This document shows positions 7,341 to 16,301 of a stretch of 41,227 nucleotides of DNA, piece after piece. Source of the DNA: CAZSBG01 sp964605145 (GTDB lineage Bacteria; Zhuqueibacterota; Zhuqueibacteria; Thermofontimicrobiales; Thermofontimicrobiaceae); the NCBI GenBank assembly GCA_964605145.1, contig CAZSBG010000053.1:1-41227 (forward strand). Direction: 5' to 3'. The notes under the pieces are model-generated. The model ran no database searches. It had not been told where the DNA came from and worked only from the letters and a program-made list of their open reading frames with translations. A program made the position numbers and the translations under genes. Position 1 is the stretch's first letter. Each line of letters starts with the position of its first letter.

Positions 7341-9932
7341 ATGAAAAAAGTTTTCTTATTTTTTATCGTTTTTATTCTTCTTAGCAGCACAAGCAATTCA
7401 CAGGACATGAGTTTCCCATATTCACCGGCAAAATGGCGGACGCCGATCTGTTTTGTGAATGATTGGCAAAAAAGTCTTGTCGATCACCTGGGCGCTTTGA
7501 ATTATGATTTTGGTCCCGGGCCTTACGCCAGACCGAAAACAACGATCTCCGTTGGGATAAAAGATAGCAATCTCGATGTGAAAAATCAGCGTTTGCATTC
7601 TCCTCGAGTCCCTGTTGTGATAACTGACTTTGCCGGGCGAGATATTTCTATTCAGCAAAAATCATTTGCGCTTTATGATTCGCGGATTCATCAAATCCCG
7701 AAAAATCCCAATGAAGGATTTGCAGCAAAACGCTATTCAGGCCTGGTCGGCTGCGTTGCCTGGGCGCAACCGAACAAACCGGCAGATCCCGCGTTCGAAA
7801 ACGTTGCGTGGGGCACAAATCGCCCGATTCGGTATCACCTCGATGTGCCTCCCAATAGCCAAAAAGTTGTGGCCCTGGGTTTCTGCGACAGTTATCGGGT
7901 TAAAGGGAAAATCACACGCGTCATGGAATTACAGGTCGAAGGCGCTCCAACGAGAACCATCGATCTACTCGTCTCCGGCGACCAGAATGAGCCTCAGGTG
8001 TTCCTGTTCAATGCCCTTGATATGGACGGCAATGGAGAACTCTCCATCGAAGTGAAAGCATCTCCAACCACTCAGGATCCCAATGTTTTGCTGAATGCTA
8101 TCTGGACTTTTCCCGAAAATATGAAAATTTCGCATTCGGAACTCATCGCAGGGGACTTCACTCGACAAGCAGAAATTTATGTGGACTGCGGCCGTGAACC
8201 ACAGCTCAAAAAATTCCCGGGGAGGCGGGATGCATTAGTGACCAAATTCAATGGAGAAAATTTTATTCCTGTATTACGAATCAATACACACCGGCAACTT
8301 GATTTCAATCCGGAGAATGGTTTCATCTACTCGCATCAAAAGCCATTCATTGCGACACAACCGCAGGCAAAAAAATTCATTGAGACCGAAAACGGTTGGG
8401 AGGCAGAATTTGCCCCGAATACAAAAACCATCGAAGTCGTTACTTTTCATGGCAATATCGATGTCAATACCATTTCGAAATTCCCTGACTTAAGGGCTGA
8501 ATTGAAAAACTCAGTTGAATATTGGGAAAATGATACGAATTTGCACTGGAATCGGATTCAACTCCCGGAGCCGAGAATGCAGGCGTTATTCGAATCCAGT
8601 GTTCGAGTATTGCAGCAGGTCAGCGAAATTGTCGATGGGTATCCCCAGTTTCAGCCGGGGCCTACAGTTTATCGCGGATTTTGGGCGAGCGATGGTATCT
8701 GGGATGCGGATGCAGCGATGCTTGTGGGTGACTTTAAATCCTCACAATTTACCGTGGATCGTTTCCTTCAGCACCAGAGTCATGAGGGACGAATCGTGAT
8801 TATGACGCCTTCTCTGCTGCACAGAGAAACAGCGCACTTCATCTGGCTGCTTCATCGGTTCGCCTTGCTGACGCAGGACAAAACTTGGCTGGAAAATCAC
8901 TGGTCGGCTATGGAAAAAGCCGTATCGCATTATCGGCAATTACGCGAACAAACCTTGTCAAGTCCGAACGCGCCGTTTTATGGATTGGTGCCTCCCGGCC
9001 TTACGGATGGCGGTATTGGCGGCGTCAATGCGGAATACAGCGGCGTATACTGGGGTTTGATCGGATTCAGAAGCGCTTACGAAGCTGCGATGTTGTTGAA
9101 CAAAACTGACCAGGCCAGGGAATGGCAGAACGAGTACAACGAACTTTTAGCCGCGTTCCACAAGGCAGCGAAACGCGACATGCGTATGGATGCGCGCGGC
9201 AACACATTCCTCCCCATCAAAATGATGCAGCCGGAAACCATCCCGGATCCCCAACGCGGACAGGCGCCGATGTGTCAGGCCGTTTATCCGGGAAAAGTTT
9301 TTGGACTGGATGAACCATTTGTCGAGGGAATGCTTTCAATCTTCAACCAAAATCTGGTGCAGGGTTTAGCGCTGGACACCGGCTGGCTCAAAGGAGGCGT
9401 CTGGCCGTTTTTTGCAGCGCACCGGGGCCTGGCTGAACTGTGGGTGGGTCGGACTGACAGGGCGCAAAAGGCGCTCATGGCGCTTGCCGATCACGCATCC
9501 CCGACATTGCTCTGGGCCGAAGAACAAATGCCAAAGGGAAAAGGAACCCGAACCGGCGGGGACATCCCGCAAACCAATGCAAATGCGCAGCTCATTCGGT
9601 TGCTGAGGCATCTGTTAATTCTGGAACGGGAGAATCATCTCAGCCTGCTCCATGGCATGCCGGAGGACTGGATTTACACCGGAGCCATATTAAAACTGGA
9701 TCGATTGCCCACGACTTTTGGTACCATTTCGCTGCACACGGAAATCTCCGGCAATGGCAATTCCGGTTCGCTGGCATTCGAGCCTGAAAACACTGATAAC
9801 AAGAACATCACGGTTTCGATTGATTTGGCAGCCTTCAAGAAATATGGATTCAAAAAGCAAGATGGTTCCCCGCTTCCAGATATTTGGAAAGAAAAGCTGG
9901 CTGAACCATTTCAGATAAACTTTTCCAGGTAA
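7341..9932 (+). CDS. Secreted six-hairpin (alpha/alpha6) glycoside hydrolase
   Basis: 863 residues from ATG 7341, chosen because GGAG at 7332-7335 precedes it and the product opens with a clean signal peptide (MKKVFLFFIVFILLSS...SQ). A longer frame back to 7278 would overlap the previous gene and bury that signal. An N-terminal beta-rich region (about 30-390) is followed by a six-hairpin barrel (about 420-790). The barrel carries the acidic motif GFWASDGIWDADA and a later WAEEQMP, both usual in GH15/63/78-type clan folds. I cannot assign a family number. The tight spacing to the lyase gene suggests it removes sugars from lyase products. Confidence 0.75.
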   Translation: MKKVFLFFIVFILLSSTSNSQDMSFPYSPAKWRTPICFVNDWQKSLVDHLGALNYDFGPGPYARPKTTISVGIKDSNLDVKNQRLHSPRVPVVITDFAGRDISIQQKSFALYDSRIHQIPKNPNEGFAAKRYSGLVGCVAWAQPNKPADPAFENVAWGTNRPIRYHLDVPPNSQKVVALGFCDSYRVKGKITRVMELQVEGAPTRTIDLLVSGDQNEPQVFLFNALDMDGNGELSIEVKASPTTQDPNVLLNAIWTFPENMKISHSELIAGDFTRQAEIYVDCGREPQLKKFPGRRDALVTKFNGENFIPVLRINTHRQLDFNPENGFIYSHQKPFIATQPQAKKFIETENGWEAEFAPNTKTIEVVTFHGNIDVNTISKFPDLRAELKNSVEYWENDTNLHWNRIQLPEPRMQALFESSVRVLQQVSEIVDGYPQFQPGPTVYRGFWASDGIWDADAAMLVGDFKSSQFTVDRFLQHQSHEGRIVIMTPSLLHRETAHFIWLLHRFALLTQDKTWLENHWSAMEKAVSHYRQLREQTLSSPNAPFYGLVPPGLTDGGIGGVNAEYSGVYWGLIGFRSAYEAAMLLNKTDQAREWQNEYNELLAAFHKAAKRDMRMDARGNTFLPIKMMQPETIPDPQRGQAPMCQAVYPGKVFGLDEPFVEGMLSIFNQNLVQGLALDTGWLKGGVWPFFAAHRGLAELWVGRTDRAQKALMALADHASPTLLWAEEQMPKGKGTRTGGDIPQTNANAQLIRLLRHLLILERENHLSLLHGMPEDWIYTGAILKLDRLPTTFGTISLHTEISGNGNSGSLAFEPENTDNKNITVSIDLAAFKKYGFKKQDGSPLPDIWKEKLAEPFQINFSR

Positions 9933-9976
9933 TGATTGGTATTTTATTCTTCCCAAAATAACATTGAGACAAGAAC

Positions 9977-10450
9977 ATGAAAAAGATAAAAAATCTGGCT
10001 TTGGTCGCTCACGACAATCGGAAAAAAGATTTGGTGGAGTGGGTGGAATGGAATTACAATATCCTGATGAAACATCAGATTATTTGTACCGGCACTACAG
10101 GAAAATTGATAGAGAAAGTGTTGCAGCAAAAATTTGAAACGTGTGAAAATCCGGTTCAGGCTAAACCGATTGTAAAATTGAAGTCAGGTCCTCTGGGCGG
10201 GGATCAGCAATTGGGCGCGTTAATTTCCGAAGGCAAGATTGACATCCTCATTTTTTTCTGGGATCCGATGCAGCCCCAGCCGCACGATGTGGACGTTAAA
10301 GCGCTGTTGAGAATTTCCGCGGTGTACAATATCCCGGTTGCCTGCAATCGTGCTTCGGCGGACTTCATCATTTCCTCCCCGCTGATAGCCCATGAATATC
10401 ATCAAACTTTGAAAGATTATGGTGAATATATCAACCGAAAACTGGAATAG
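9977..10450 (+). CDS. mgsA: Methylglyoxal synthase
   Basis: Converts dihydroxyacetone phosphate to methylglyoxal and phosphate, the phosphate-starvation bypass of lower glycolysis; cytoplasmic. 157 residues. Conserved blocks are ALVAHDNRKKDLVEWVEWN, GTTGKLIEKV, SGPLGGDQQLGA with the catalytic Asp, LIFFWDPMQPQPHDVDVKALLR with the active-site His, and CNRASADFIISSP. Between GTTG and SGPLGG it is about 12 residues longer than E. coli MgsA, an insertion containing a Cys. It lies 44 bases after the glycosidase gene and may relieve sugar-phosphate overload from polysaccharide breakdown (inference). Confidence 0.95.
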   Translation: MKKIKNLALVAHDNRKKDLVEWVEWNYNILMKHQIICTGTTGKLIEKVLQQKFETCENPVQAKPIVKLKSGPLGGDQQLGALISEGKIDILIFFWDPMQPQPHDVDVKALLRISAVYNIPVACNRASADFIISSPLIAHEYHQTLKDYGEYINRKLE

Positions 10451-10467
10451 TTTTTTCCAAAAAATGT

Positions 10468-10503
10468 AAGGGCATCTCTCAAAACAGGGATGCCCTTTTA
10501 TTG
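10468..10503 (+). terminator. Rho-independent terminator after mgsA
   Basis: Perfect 9-bp stem AAGGGCATC / GATGCCCTT with a 12-base loop, followed by TTTATT. It closes the plus-strand run 1284-10450 just before a convergent gene. Confidence 0.85.
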
Positions 10504-10534
10504 ATAATTTTTTCGGAAAATAATTTCCGCACCG

Positions 10535-11431
10535 TTACCCAGTCGTTCCGCGGCCGGTGCCGGTTCTAAAATCGTATTCTGAACCAAAAATGCTGTGGGG
10601 AATAAAATATACTATAAGCGTTACAACCCCTGCCAGATACACTGACCATCGATTTCGCCTCTCCCCACGGTTCATATAAAGCGCAAAAAGCCAGAATCCC
10701 AATTCCAGAAGCACTTTATTATCGGTCCAGTCAAAACCAAGCGGAAAACCGGACCACAAAACGCCGAACGCATACCATTGAACGATGGGGCCAAGTATAA
10801 ATGCGCCGACCAGGAACGAAATTATCGTCGCCCACAATTTCCCCTTGAATTTTCCATCGATAACCGCTTCCAGCGTGGTGCGAATCGCCAACGCCATGGA
10901 TGCAAAAATAACCAGAATATGGAGCAACAACACCATGTGCGGGACTGCGCCCTTGTACCGCGCGTAAATCGGTTTTTCATCGGTGACGGAAATGGGCTCT
11001 TCCCCACCGTCATCGATGTATACAAAGAACTCATATTTTCCGGCGCGAGCTTCCAGGCTGGGCAATTCCGCGCCCCATCCTTCGACTGCTTCGGTTTGGC
11101 CGCGTCGCGTGAATTCAAACGTCCCCTTCTCCATGGGCATTATCGACCAATCGTCGTGCGATTTAAAGCGACGATATTTCACATACCCCGTGATTCCCTC
11201 CGGAACAGGATCGAGCAGCATAATTTTTAAATCAATGCCGATAATTTCACTGCGCAAAAATTTAAAATGTACCTTGCCTTTATCCGTGTTCATATCGCCT
11301 TCGAGGGGATAGGTTGGGCCGGTCTTATCCTGGTACATAAAACAACCGATGGTCAGGATGACGGCTAAAATCCACAGCAAGATACTTGTGAGCTTTGAAT
11401 TACGATTTGCGAAATCTATAATGGTTCCCAT
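10535..11431 (-). CDS. Polytopic membrane protein of unknown function
   Basis: 298 residues. One membrane segment near 15-33 is followed by a soluble domain at about 35-160, rich in beta strands (YVKYRRFKSHDDWSIMPM, GKYEFFVYIDDGG) and probably periplasmic. Four or so more helices follow at about 165-290. I do not recognise the family. The candidate Shine-Dalgarno AGGAG lies only one base from the ATG, unusually close, so the start is uncertain, though no better one is visible. It is 63 bases downstream of the M28 peptidase on the same strand and may be cotranscribed. Confidence 0.6.
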   Translation of the reverse strand: MGTIIDFANRNSKLTSILLWILAVILTIGCFMYQDKTGPTYPLEGDMNTDKGKVHFKFLRSEIIGIDLKIMLLDPVPEGITGYVKYRRFKSHDDWSIMPMEKGTFEFTRRGQTEAVEGWGAELPSLEARAGKYEFFVYIDDGGEEPISVTDEKPIYARYKGAVPHMVLLLHILVIFASMALAIRTTLEAVIDGKFKGKLWATIISFLVGAFILGPIVQWYAFGVLWSGFPLGFDWTDNKVLLELGFWLFALYMNRGERRNRWSVYLAGVVTLIVYFIPHSIFGSEYDFRTGTGRGTTG

Positions 11432-11494
11432 TCATTCTCCTAAAACTAACTCAGGTTCAGGTTTTATGTCAACAATTGAGCCTATTCTGAAACG

Positions 11495-13285
11495 CTATAA
11501 TTCAACAATTAATATTTCCTTTTTGCCATCACGCAATACCTCAACGCTGATTCGCTGGCCGACCTCGAAATCTGATAGGCGATGCATGTATTCATAAATA
11601 TCGTTTATGGGTTTGCCCTCCATCGCGACAATGATATCGCCTTTTTGCATACCTGCATCCGCAGCCGGACGACCGGGCAACACAGCATCCGCGCGCAGGC
11701 CCTTGACATCCGTGGAAACAACATCCGGCATAATCCCCAGTGTAACCTTGAAACGCCGTTTCATGCCAGCCTGTTTTTTGGGGCCGGCTTCCTTGAAAGC
11801 CAACACATCCTGTCGGTTGGCCAAATTGGCGATCAATGAATATACGAGATCAGAAACCATTTTTTGGCCTTGAAAATTAATTTTGTCGATGTCGTCAGCC
11901 GGTGTGTGATAATCCGTGTGAATCCGGGTCATGAACGAGAGCACCGAGATATTGTTGATATAAAAAGGCGCATGATCTGAAGGACCATAGCCATCCGGCG
12001 ACTGCTTTGCATTAAGGCCTGCTTTTTCCGCGTGCGACGTAATGATGACATCTAATCCTTCCGCTGTTCCAGTGCCGCTAATTGAAACTGATTTAGATTC
12101 CATGTCCATTCGGCCAATCATATCCAGATTAAACATGTATTTGATATTTTTCAAATCCACCAGCGGATAATTATTGAAATATTTTGAACCGATTGTCCCC
12201 ATTTCCTCAGCACCGAACGCAATAAAAATGACGCTTCGTCGCGGCTTGTTTTCCTGAGCAGCCAGTTTCTCAACGATCTCGAGAATCCCGGCCACACCGG
12301 ATGCATTATCATCAGCGCCGTTGTGCACCGCCACTGTGTCCGGACGGCGGGAGCCTGAGCCCATACCGCCCATTCCGAGATGATCGTAATGCGCGCCAAG
12401 CACAATATATTCATCCCTGAGCAGTTCATCAGATCCCTGCAGCATGGCAACCACATTTTGCGTGGTCACTTCATTTTTTACAATTTCCACGGCTGCCGTA
12501 AGTTCATTATCGACCAGGAAACTTGCCGGCTTTTTATTCTCGAGATAGGTGCTTTCCAGTTTGGCAATGGTATGTCCTGTGGACTCAATAAATTTATCTG
12601 CAACTTCCCGCTTTAAGTGAATCACCGGAATGCCCACACTGGACTTGCCCTGTTCATAATACAAATCCATCAATTCATCTTTCTGGTCAAATTTCTCGCC
12701 ACTGACGAACAGAATACCGGCACAACCCTTGTCTTTGGCGACCAAAATCTTTTTATGCAATAAACCCTGTTTTTCAAATTCTTCAGGCTGGATTTTTATT
12801 TCAGGATAACCCCGCAAAACGATCACCCATTTTCCGCTGACATCCACATTGTCATAATCTCGCCACTCAATACTATCCGCACTAAAATCCAAACCATACC
12901 CAACGAATGCGGCTTCAGCAGTGAGTTCTTCATTTGAAGAAAATGATAATGGAATGAAATCCTTTTCGCATGTCCCTTCAAAACCGCTGAAATTTAATAG
13001 ATTTTTTTCACCCAGCGCCACAGATGTAACAACCTCAAAATACTGAAATCCATCCTCGCCCATTGACGTCAGGCCATTTTCGAGCACGTCATCGCGTATG
13101 TACTCGGCAGCGATTCGGCCCTCTTTTGTCCCTGGTTTTCTGCCTTTCAGCGAATCCGACGCAAGAAACCTAATGTGACCGCGAAGTTCTTCAGCGGTAA
13201 TATCCACCTGGGCGTAAGTAAAATTATCTGCGCTTTGCCAGATGAACACAGATATTAAGAATAAAATAAATACTTTCAATTTCAT
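11495..13285 (-). CDS. Secreted M28 zinc peptidase with PA and PDZ domains
   Basis: 596 residues, signal peptide 1-25. A PA-type insert spans about 110-260. The M28 catalytic domain (about 265-490) keeps the two-zinc ligand set: His in GAHYDHLG (near 296), Asp in NGADDNASG (near 325), Glu-Glu in FGAEEMG (near 360), Asp in NLDMIGR (near 385) and His in HTDYHTPAD (near 457). A C-terminal PDZ domain (about 510-596, AGMQKGDIIVAMEGKPI) follows. The family includes aminopeptidases and glutamate carboxypeptidases; exact specificity is not visible. AGGAG six bases upstream supports the start. It belongs with the other peptide-degrading genes on this strand. Confidence 0.9.
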   Translation of the reverse strand: MKLKVFILFLISVFIWQSADNFTYAQVDITAEELRGHIRFLASDSLKGRKPGTKEGRIAAEYIRDDVLENGLTSMGEDGFQYFEVVTSVALGEKNLLNFSGFEGTCEKDFIPLSFSSNEELTAEAAFVGYGLDFSADSIEWRDYDNVDVSGKWVIVLRGYPEIKIQPEEFEKQGLLHKKILVAKDKGCAGILFVSGEKFDQKDELMDLYYEQGKSSVGIPVIHLKREVADKFIESTGHTIAKLESTYLENKKPASFLVDNELTAAVEIVKNEVTTQNVVAMLQGSDELLRDEYIVLGAHYDHLGMGGMGSGSRRPDTVAVHNGADDNASGVAGILEIVEKLAAQENKPRRSVIFIAFGAEEMGTIGSKYFNNYPLVDLKNIKYMFNLDMIGRMDMESKSVSISGTGTAEGLDVIITSHAEKAGLNAKQSPDGYGPSDHAPFYINNISVLSFMTRIHTDYHTPADDIDKINFQGQKMVSDLVYSLIANLANRQDVLAFKEAGPKKQAGMKRRFKVTLGIMPDVVSTDVKGLRADAVLPGRPAADAGMQKGDIIVAMEGKPINDIYEYMHRLSDFEVGQRISVEVLRDGKKEILIVEL

Positions 13286-13392
13286 GTTATCTCCTAAATT
13301 TTCCGATTATATTTTTTTTTGGACAATCCAAGCATTATCAAATGACTCAAAATTTCTTAATCACTTTTCCGTGTGGTTCGTGAGGGAAAATC

Positions 13393-14736
13393 TTATCGCA
13401 TTAGCGCCAGCGAACCCATAGGATCCCACGGTGGCAGCACGATCGGTTTTTGGTCCAAGGCCTTCATCAGATAATCCGAAAGGTATTTTTTATCGATGAC
13501 AACCTGATAGTTAAATTCATCGAACCACTCGTCGCTCATCACAAAATATCCCTCTTTGCCAAGTTTTTCCCCCCAGCTATTCTCAACCTTCCAGCGGTTC
13601 GGCACGCCATTGACAAGATTCGCCCCGGTGAACACCATTGCATGCGTCAATTGACTTTCCCCATACAACAGTCGGCCAGCCTTATCCAATCCAAAGGGAA
13701 CGCCCAGCGCTTCTTCGTAAAGATACAATTTCGAATCCATAATCCCGGCATCGCTGTCCAGCATTTTTCCCATATCGCAGCCGAACCAGACAGGGACGCC
13801 ATCTTTGATTTGCGCGAGCGTTATTTTTTTCATGGTATCAATGTCCACGTTCAGGTAAAGGACGTCTTTTCCATCTTTCATGTTACCCAAAAATCTGACC
13901 GTAAATGTGCGATTGAATGGTTTGTCATCTGTTGGCGCATTGATCACGCTGATATAATCATCCAGATTCAGCTTGACATATTTTTCGAAAAAGTCATGCG
14001 GCGTTAAATTCAGGATTTGAAAATACTTATCATTTTTATCGCGGAATTCAAAATCAAATTTGGTGGGAGGATCGCCCAGGAAAAAAGCGATCATCCTGTA
14101 AATTTCACTGAGCATTTCATTTTTGCGCTGACGAAGCGCTTCCTTAGTTTTGCCCTCGCCATATAGGTTTCTGAGTTCAGCAGCATTATCGCGCAGTTTC
14201 AACGTCAGTAACCGATCCATGTGCGTGGTATCGCCGCTATGGAAGGTTTCCGGCATAATTTCTTTGGGTACAACACCATATTTATTTATGAGATTGGCGA
14301 ACATGTCCCACTGACCGCCGTCCTGAACCGGGGCGTCCAGCAACCACATAAACACCCGGCTGTAAATATCTTCGTCCAACGTGTCCAGAACATTTTCGAG
14401 AAAATAATTGGATTTTTCCAGTTTATCCCAGAACATGGGATAGTTTTGCGACAGTTCAAAATCTTTGATTTTCAATTCTTTTGAAATTTTCTGCCGAAAT
14501 GTATTTAGTCCGGCAAATAACCAGCAGCGGCCGCTTTTCTGCTGATTAGTAATCTTTTCAGTTTTTATTTCTTCTGAAAACGAGTATCGATTCAGAATGG
14601 TGGATTCGTTATTACGGGAGACAGATTGAATACCGTTTTTTATAATCGCATTTTGCAGAACGCGATTCATGGGATGCTTCAAAAAATCCTTTTGAAAATT
14701 CTTTATCAATGTTTGCGAGATATGAGCGCTTTTCAC
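13393..14736 (-). CDS. pepC: C1B cysteine aminopeptidase (bleomycin hydrolase/PepC family)
   Basis: 447 residues, the normal length for this papain-clan cytoplasmic aminopeptidase, which forms a self-compartmentalised hexamer in studied members. The triad is visible: Cys in QQKSGRCWLFAG (near 69), His in THAMVFTGAN (near 365) and Asn in VENSWGEKLGKEGYF (near 384). There is no signal peptide, so it should finish degrading imported oligopeptides. The start is GTG 14736 with GAGGA seven bases upstream. It is the first gene of a probable three-gene run with the M28 peptidase and the membrane protein (107- and 63-base gaps). Confidence 0.92.
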   Translation of the reverse strand: MKSAHISQTLIKNFQKDFLKHPMNRVLQNAIIKNGIQSVSRNNESTILNRYSFSEEIKTEKITNQQKSGRCWLFAGLNTFRQKISKELKIKDFELSQNYPMFWDKLEKSNYFLENVLDTLDEDIYSRVFMWLLDAPVQDGGQWDMFANLINKYGVVPKEIMPETFHSGDTTHMDRLLTLKLRDNAAELRNLYGEGKTKEALRQRKNEMLSEIYRMIAFFLGDPPTKFDFEFRDKNDKYFQILNLTPHDFFEKYVKLNLDDYISVINAPTDDKPFNRTFTVRFLGNMKDGKDVLYLNVDIDTMKKITLAQIKDGVPVWFGCDMGKMLDSDAGIMDSKLYLYEEALGVPFGLDKAGRLLYGESQLTHAMVFTGANLVNGVPNRWKVENSWGEKLGKEGYFVMSDEWFDEFNYQVVIDKKYLSDYLMKALDQKPIVLPPWDPMGSLALMR

Positions 14737-14840
14737 TACGAGATCCTCACTTTCTTCTTGCGATTTGTTTTCTTGTCAAAGGTAATAAAATATTACGCTC
14801 CGAAAGGTTCCATGTTCCCAATTTTAATTGAGCCTGTATC

Positions 14841-15011
14841 TTAATACTACTTAGTCAGATTGAGAAACGTATCGAGAAACAAGGCAATATTCCCATATCA
14901 TTGTCATTCCCGCATGCTTTTAGTGGGAATCTCCTCGTGATTTAGAATGAGATTCCTGTAAAAAACATACAGGAATGACAGAAAAAGGGTAATCTGATTA
15001 AGTAGTATTAA
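14841..15011 (+). mobile_element. 171-bp MITE-like element, second family
   Basis: Long terminal inverted repeats, 21 bases with one mismatch: TTAATACTACTTAGTCAG... at the left and its complement ending GTAGTATTAA at the right. Inside, TGTCATTCC/GGAATGACA and GGAATCTC/GAGATTCC form nested stems, so one strand could fold almost end to end. A related copy in opposite orientation begins at 41009. There is no ORF inside. It fills most of the gap between pepC and the exchanger gene. Confidence 0.8.
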
Positions 15012-15030
15012 TCATTCATACAATTCTCGA

Positions 15031-15975
15031 TCAGGCCCAGGCAAATAATTTGAACAGAAAAATTCCGTAAAAAATGATTAAAAGCCAGCCTTCCCACTTG
15101 GTCACTTCCCTGTCCAGTGTGATAAAAAAATAAATAAGGGTGGCGATCACAAGCATGTAAATGCCGTAGCCGGTCATATTCGCAGGAATGGTGAGCGTTC
15201 CCACCAGCCCGGAAATTCCCATGATGGCGAATGCATTAAAAATATTGGACCCGAGCAACGTGCCAACGGCAATTTCAATTTTTCCTTTACGCGCGGCAAT
15301 GGCGCTGGTAATAATTTCGGGCAGGGACGTGCCCAGGGCGACCGCGCTTGCCGTGATAATTTCTGTGCCGATCTGAACGATCTCAGATAGCTTGATGATG
15401 GCTTCAACGGTGTATTTTGCACCGAAATAGAGTCCGACGCAACTACCGATTAAAATGAGAATCGTTTTCGCACCGATGGGTTCGGCTTTCTTTTTATCTT
15501 CCACTGTTTTTTTCTTAAATTCATTGTGCTCGGAAACTGCATAACCGATATAAACAACAAATCCTGCCAGACTGAACATCGCCTCGATAGGCGTAAATTC
15601 TCCGTCAAGGCATGTAATGGCAATGAGAAATGTGGAACCGATTAATATGGGCAAATCGACGCTCACCAGATTTTTATCCACGGTGAAATATCCAATGACC
15701 AGAGGCAAAATGCCCAGGCCCAGAAAAATGTTCGTAATGTTCGAACCGACCACATTCCCGATGACAATTTCTGAAGAGCCCATGATAACGCCCACAATCC
15801 CGGTCAGCAACTCAGGTAATGAGGTGCCAACCGACACAATGGTCACGCCGACAATGAATCCCGGTATGCCAAATTTTATGCCGATTAATTCAGCGGAATC
15901 AGTGAAATAATCTGACGATTTTATTAATACTGTCAGACTCGCTGCAAGTATTAAAATCCAAATAATTAATAACAT
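15031..15975 (-). CDS. Na+/Ca2+ exchanger-family (CaCA, YrbG-like) antiporter
   Basis: 314 residues from ATG 15975 (a GTG lies immediately before it in frame). About ten membrane segments sit in two inverted halves, each with the CaCA alpha-repeat: GTSLPELLTGIVG...GNVVGSNITNIFLG near 50-90 and ALGTSLPEIITSAIAA...GTLLGSNIFNAFA near 208-250. A short charged cytoplasmic loop (KKKTVEDKKKAEP) lies between the halves. Such proteins extrude Ca2+ in exchange for Na+ or H+ across the inner membrane; the ion for this one is not certain. It is flanked by two different MITEs. Confidence 0.9.
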   Translation of the reverse strand: MLLIIWILILAASLTVLIKSSDYFTDSAELIGIKFGIPGFIVGVTIVSVGTSLPELLTGIVGVIMGSSEIVIGNVVGSNITNIFLGLGILPLVIGYFTVDKNLVSVDLPILIGSTFLIAITCLDGEFTPIEAMFSLAGFVVYIGYAVSEHNEFKKKTVEDKKKAEPIGAKTILILIGSCVGLYFGAKYTVEAIIKLSEIVQIGTEIITASAVALGTSLPEIITSAIAARKGKIEIAVGTLLGSNIFNAFAIMGISGLVGTLTIPANMTGYGIYMLVIATLIYFFITLDREVTKWEGWLLIIFYGIFLFKLFAWA

Positions 15976-16133
15976 CACATACCCACCAATCTAAATTTGA
16001 ATGATACTTTGTTTCAGCCATGGAGCCGCAGAGGAAAATAGAAAAATTTTTTTTCATCATTCTGTACTCCTGGCTCAGTCTCTGTTTATTTTTATTATGG
16101 AATTTTTATACACCAGAGGAAAAACCTCATTTT

Positions 16134-16301
16134 TAACCTGAATTATTCACAAATTTCAAACAATAAATATTTAACTTAATGTTATGAATAAAATTAATCA
16201 GATATATTAAATTTAACAAAGTTAGATATAATGAATTCGGAATGAAGCACCATTCATGCTATCTGGATTCCTTAATGCATTACAATGAATAATCCAGGTT
16301 A
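16134..16301 (-). mobile_element. 168-bp MITE with TA flanks, inverted copy
   Basis: The reverse complement of this interval matches 1087-1254 across the full 168 bases with a handful of substitutions. It has TA at both ends and inner terminal repeats AACCTGAATTATTCA / TGAATAATCCAGGTT. Its outer end overlaps the 3' end of the acyl-CoA synthetase/GNAT gene and contributes that gene's TAA stop codon. Confidence 0.85.
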
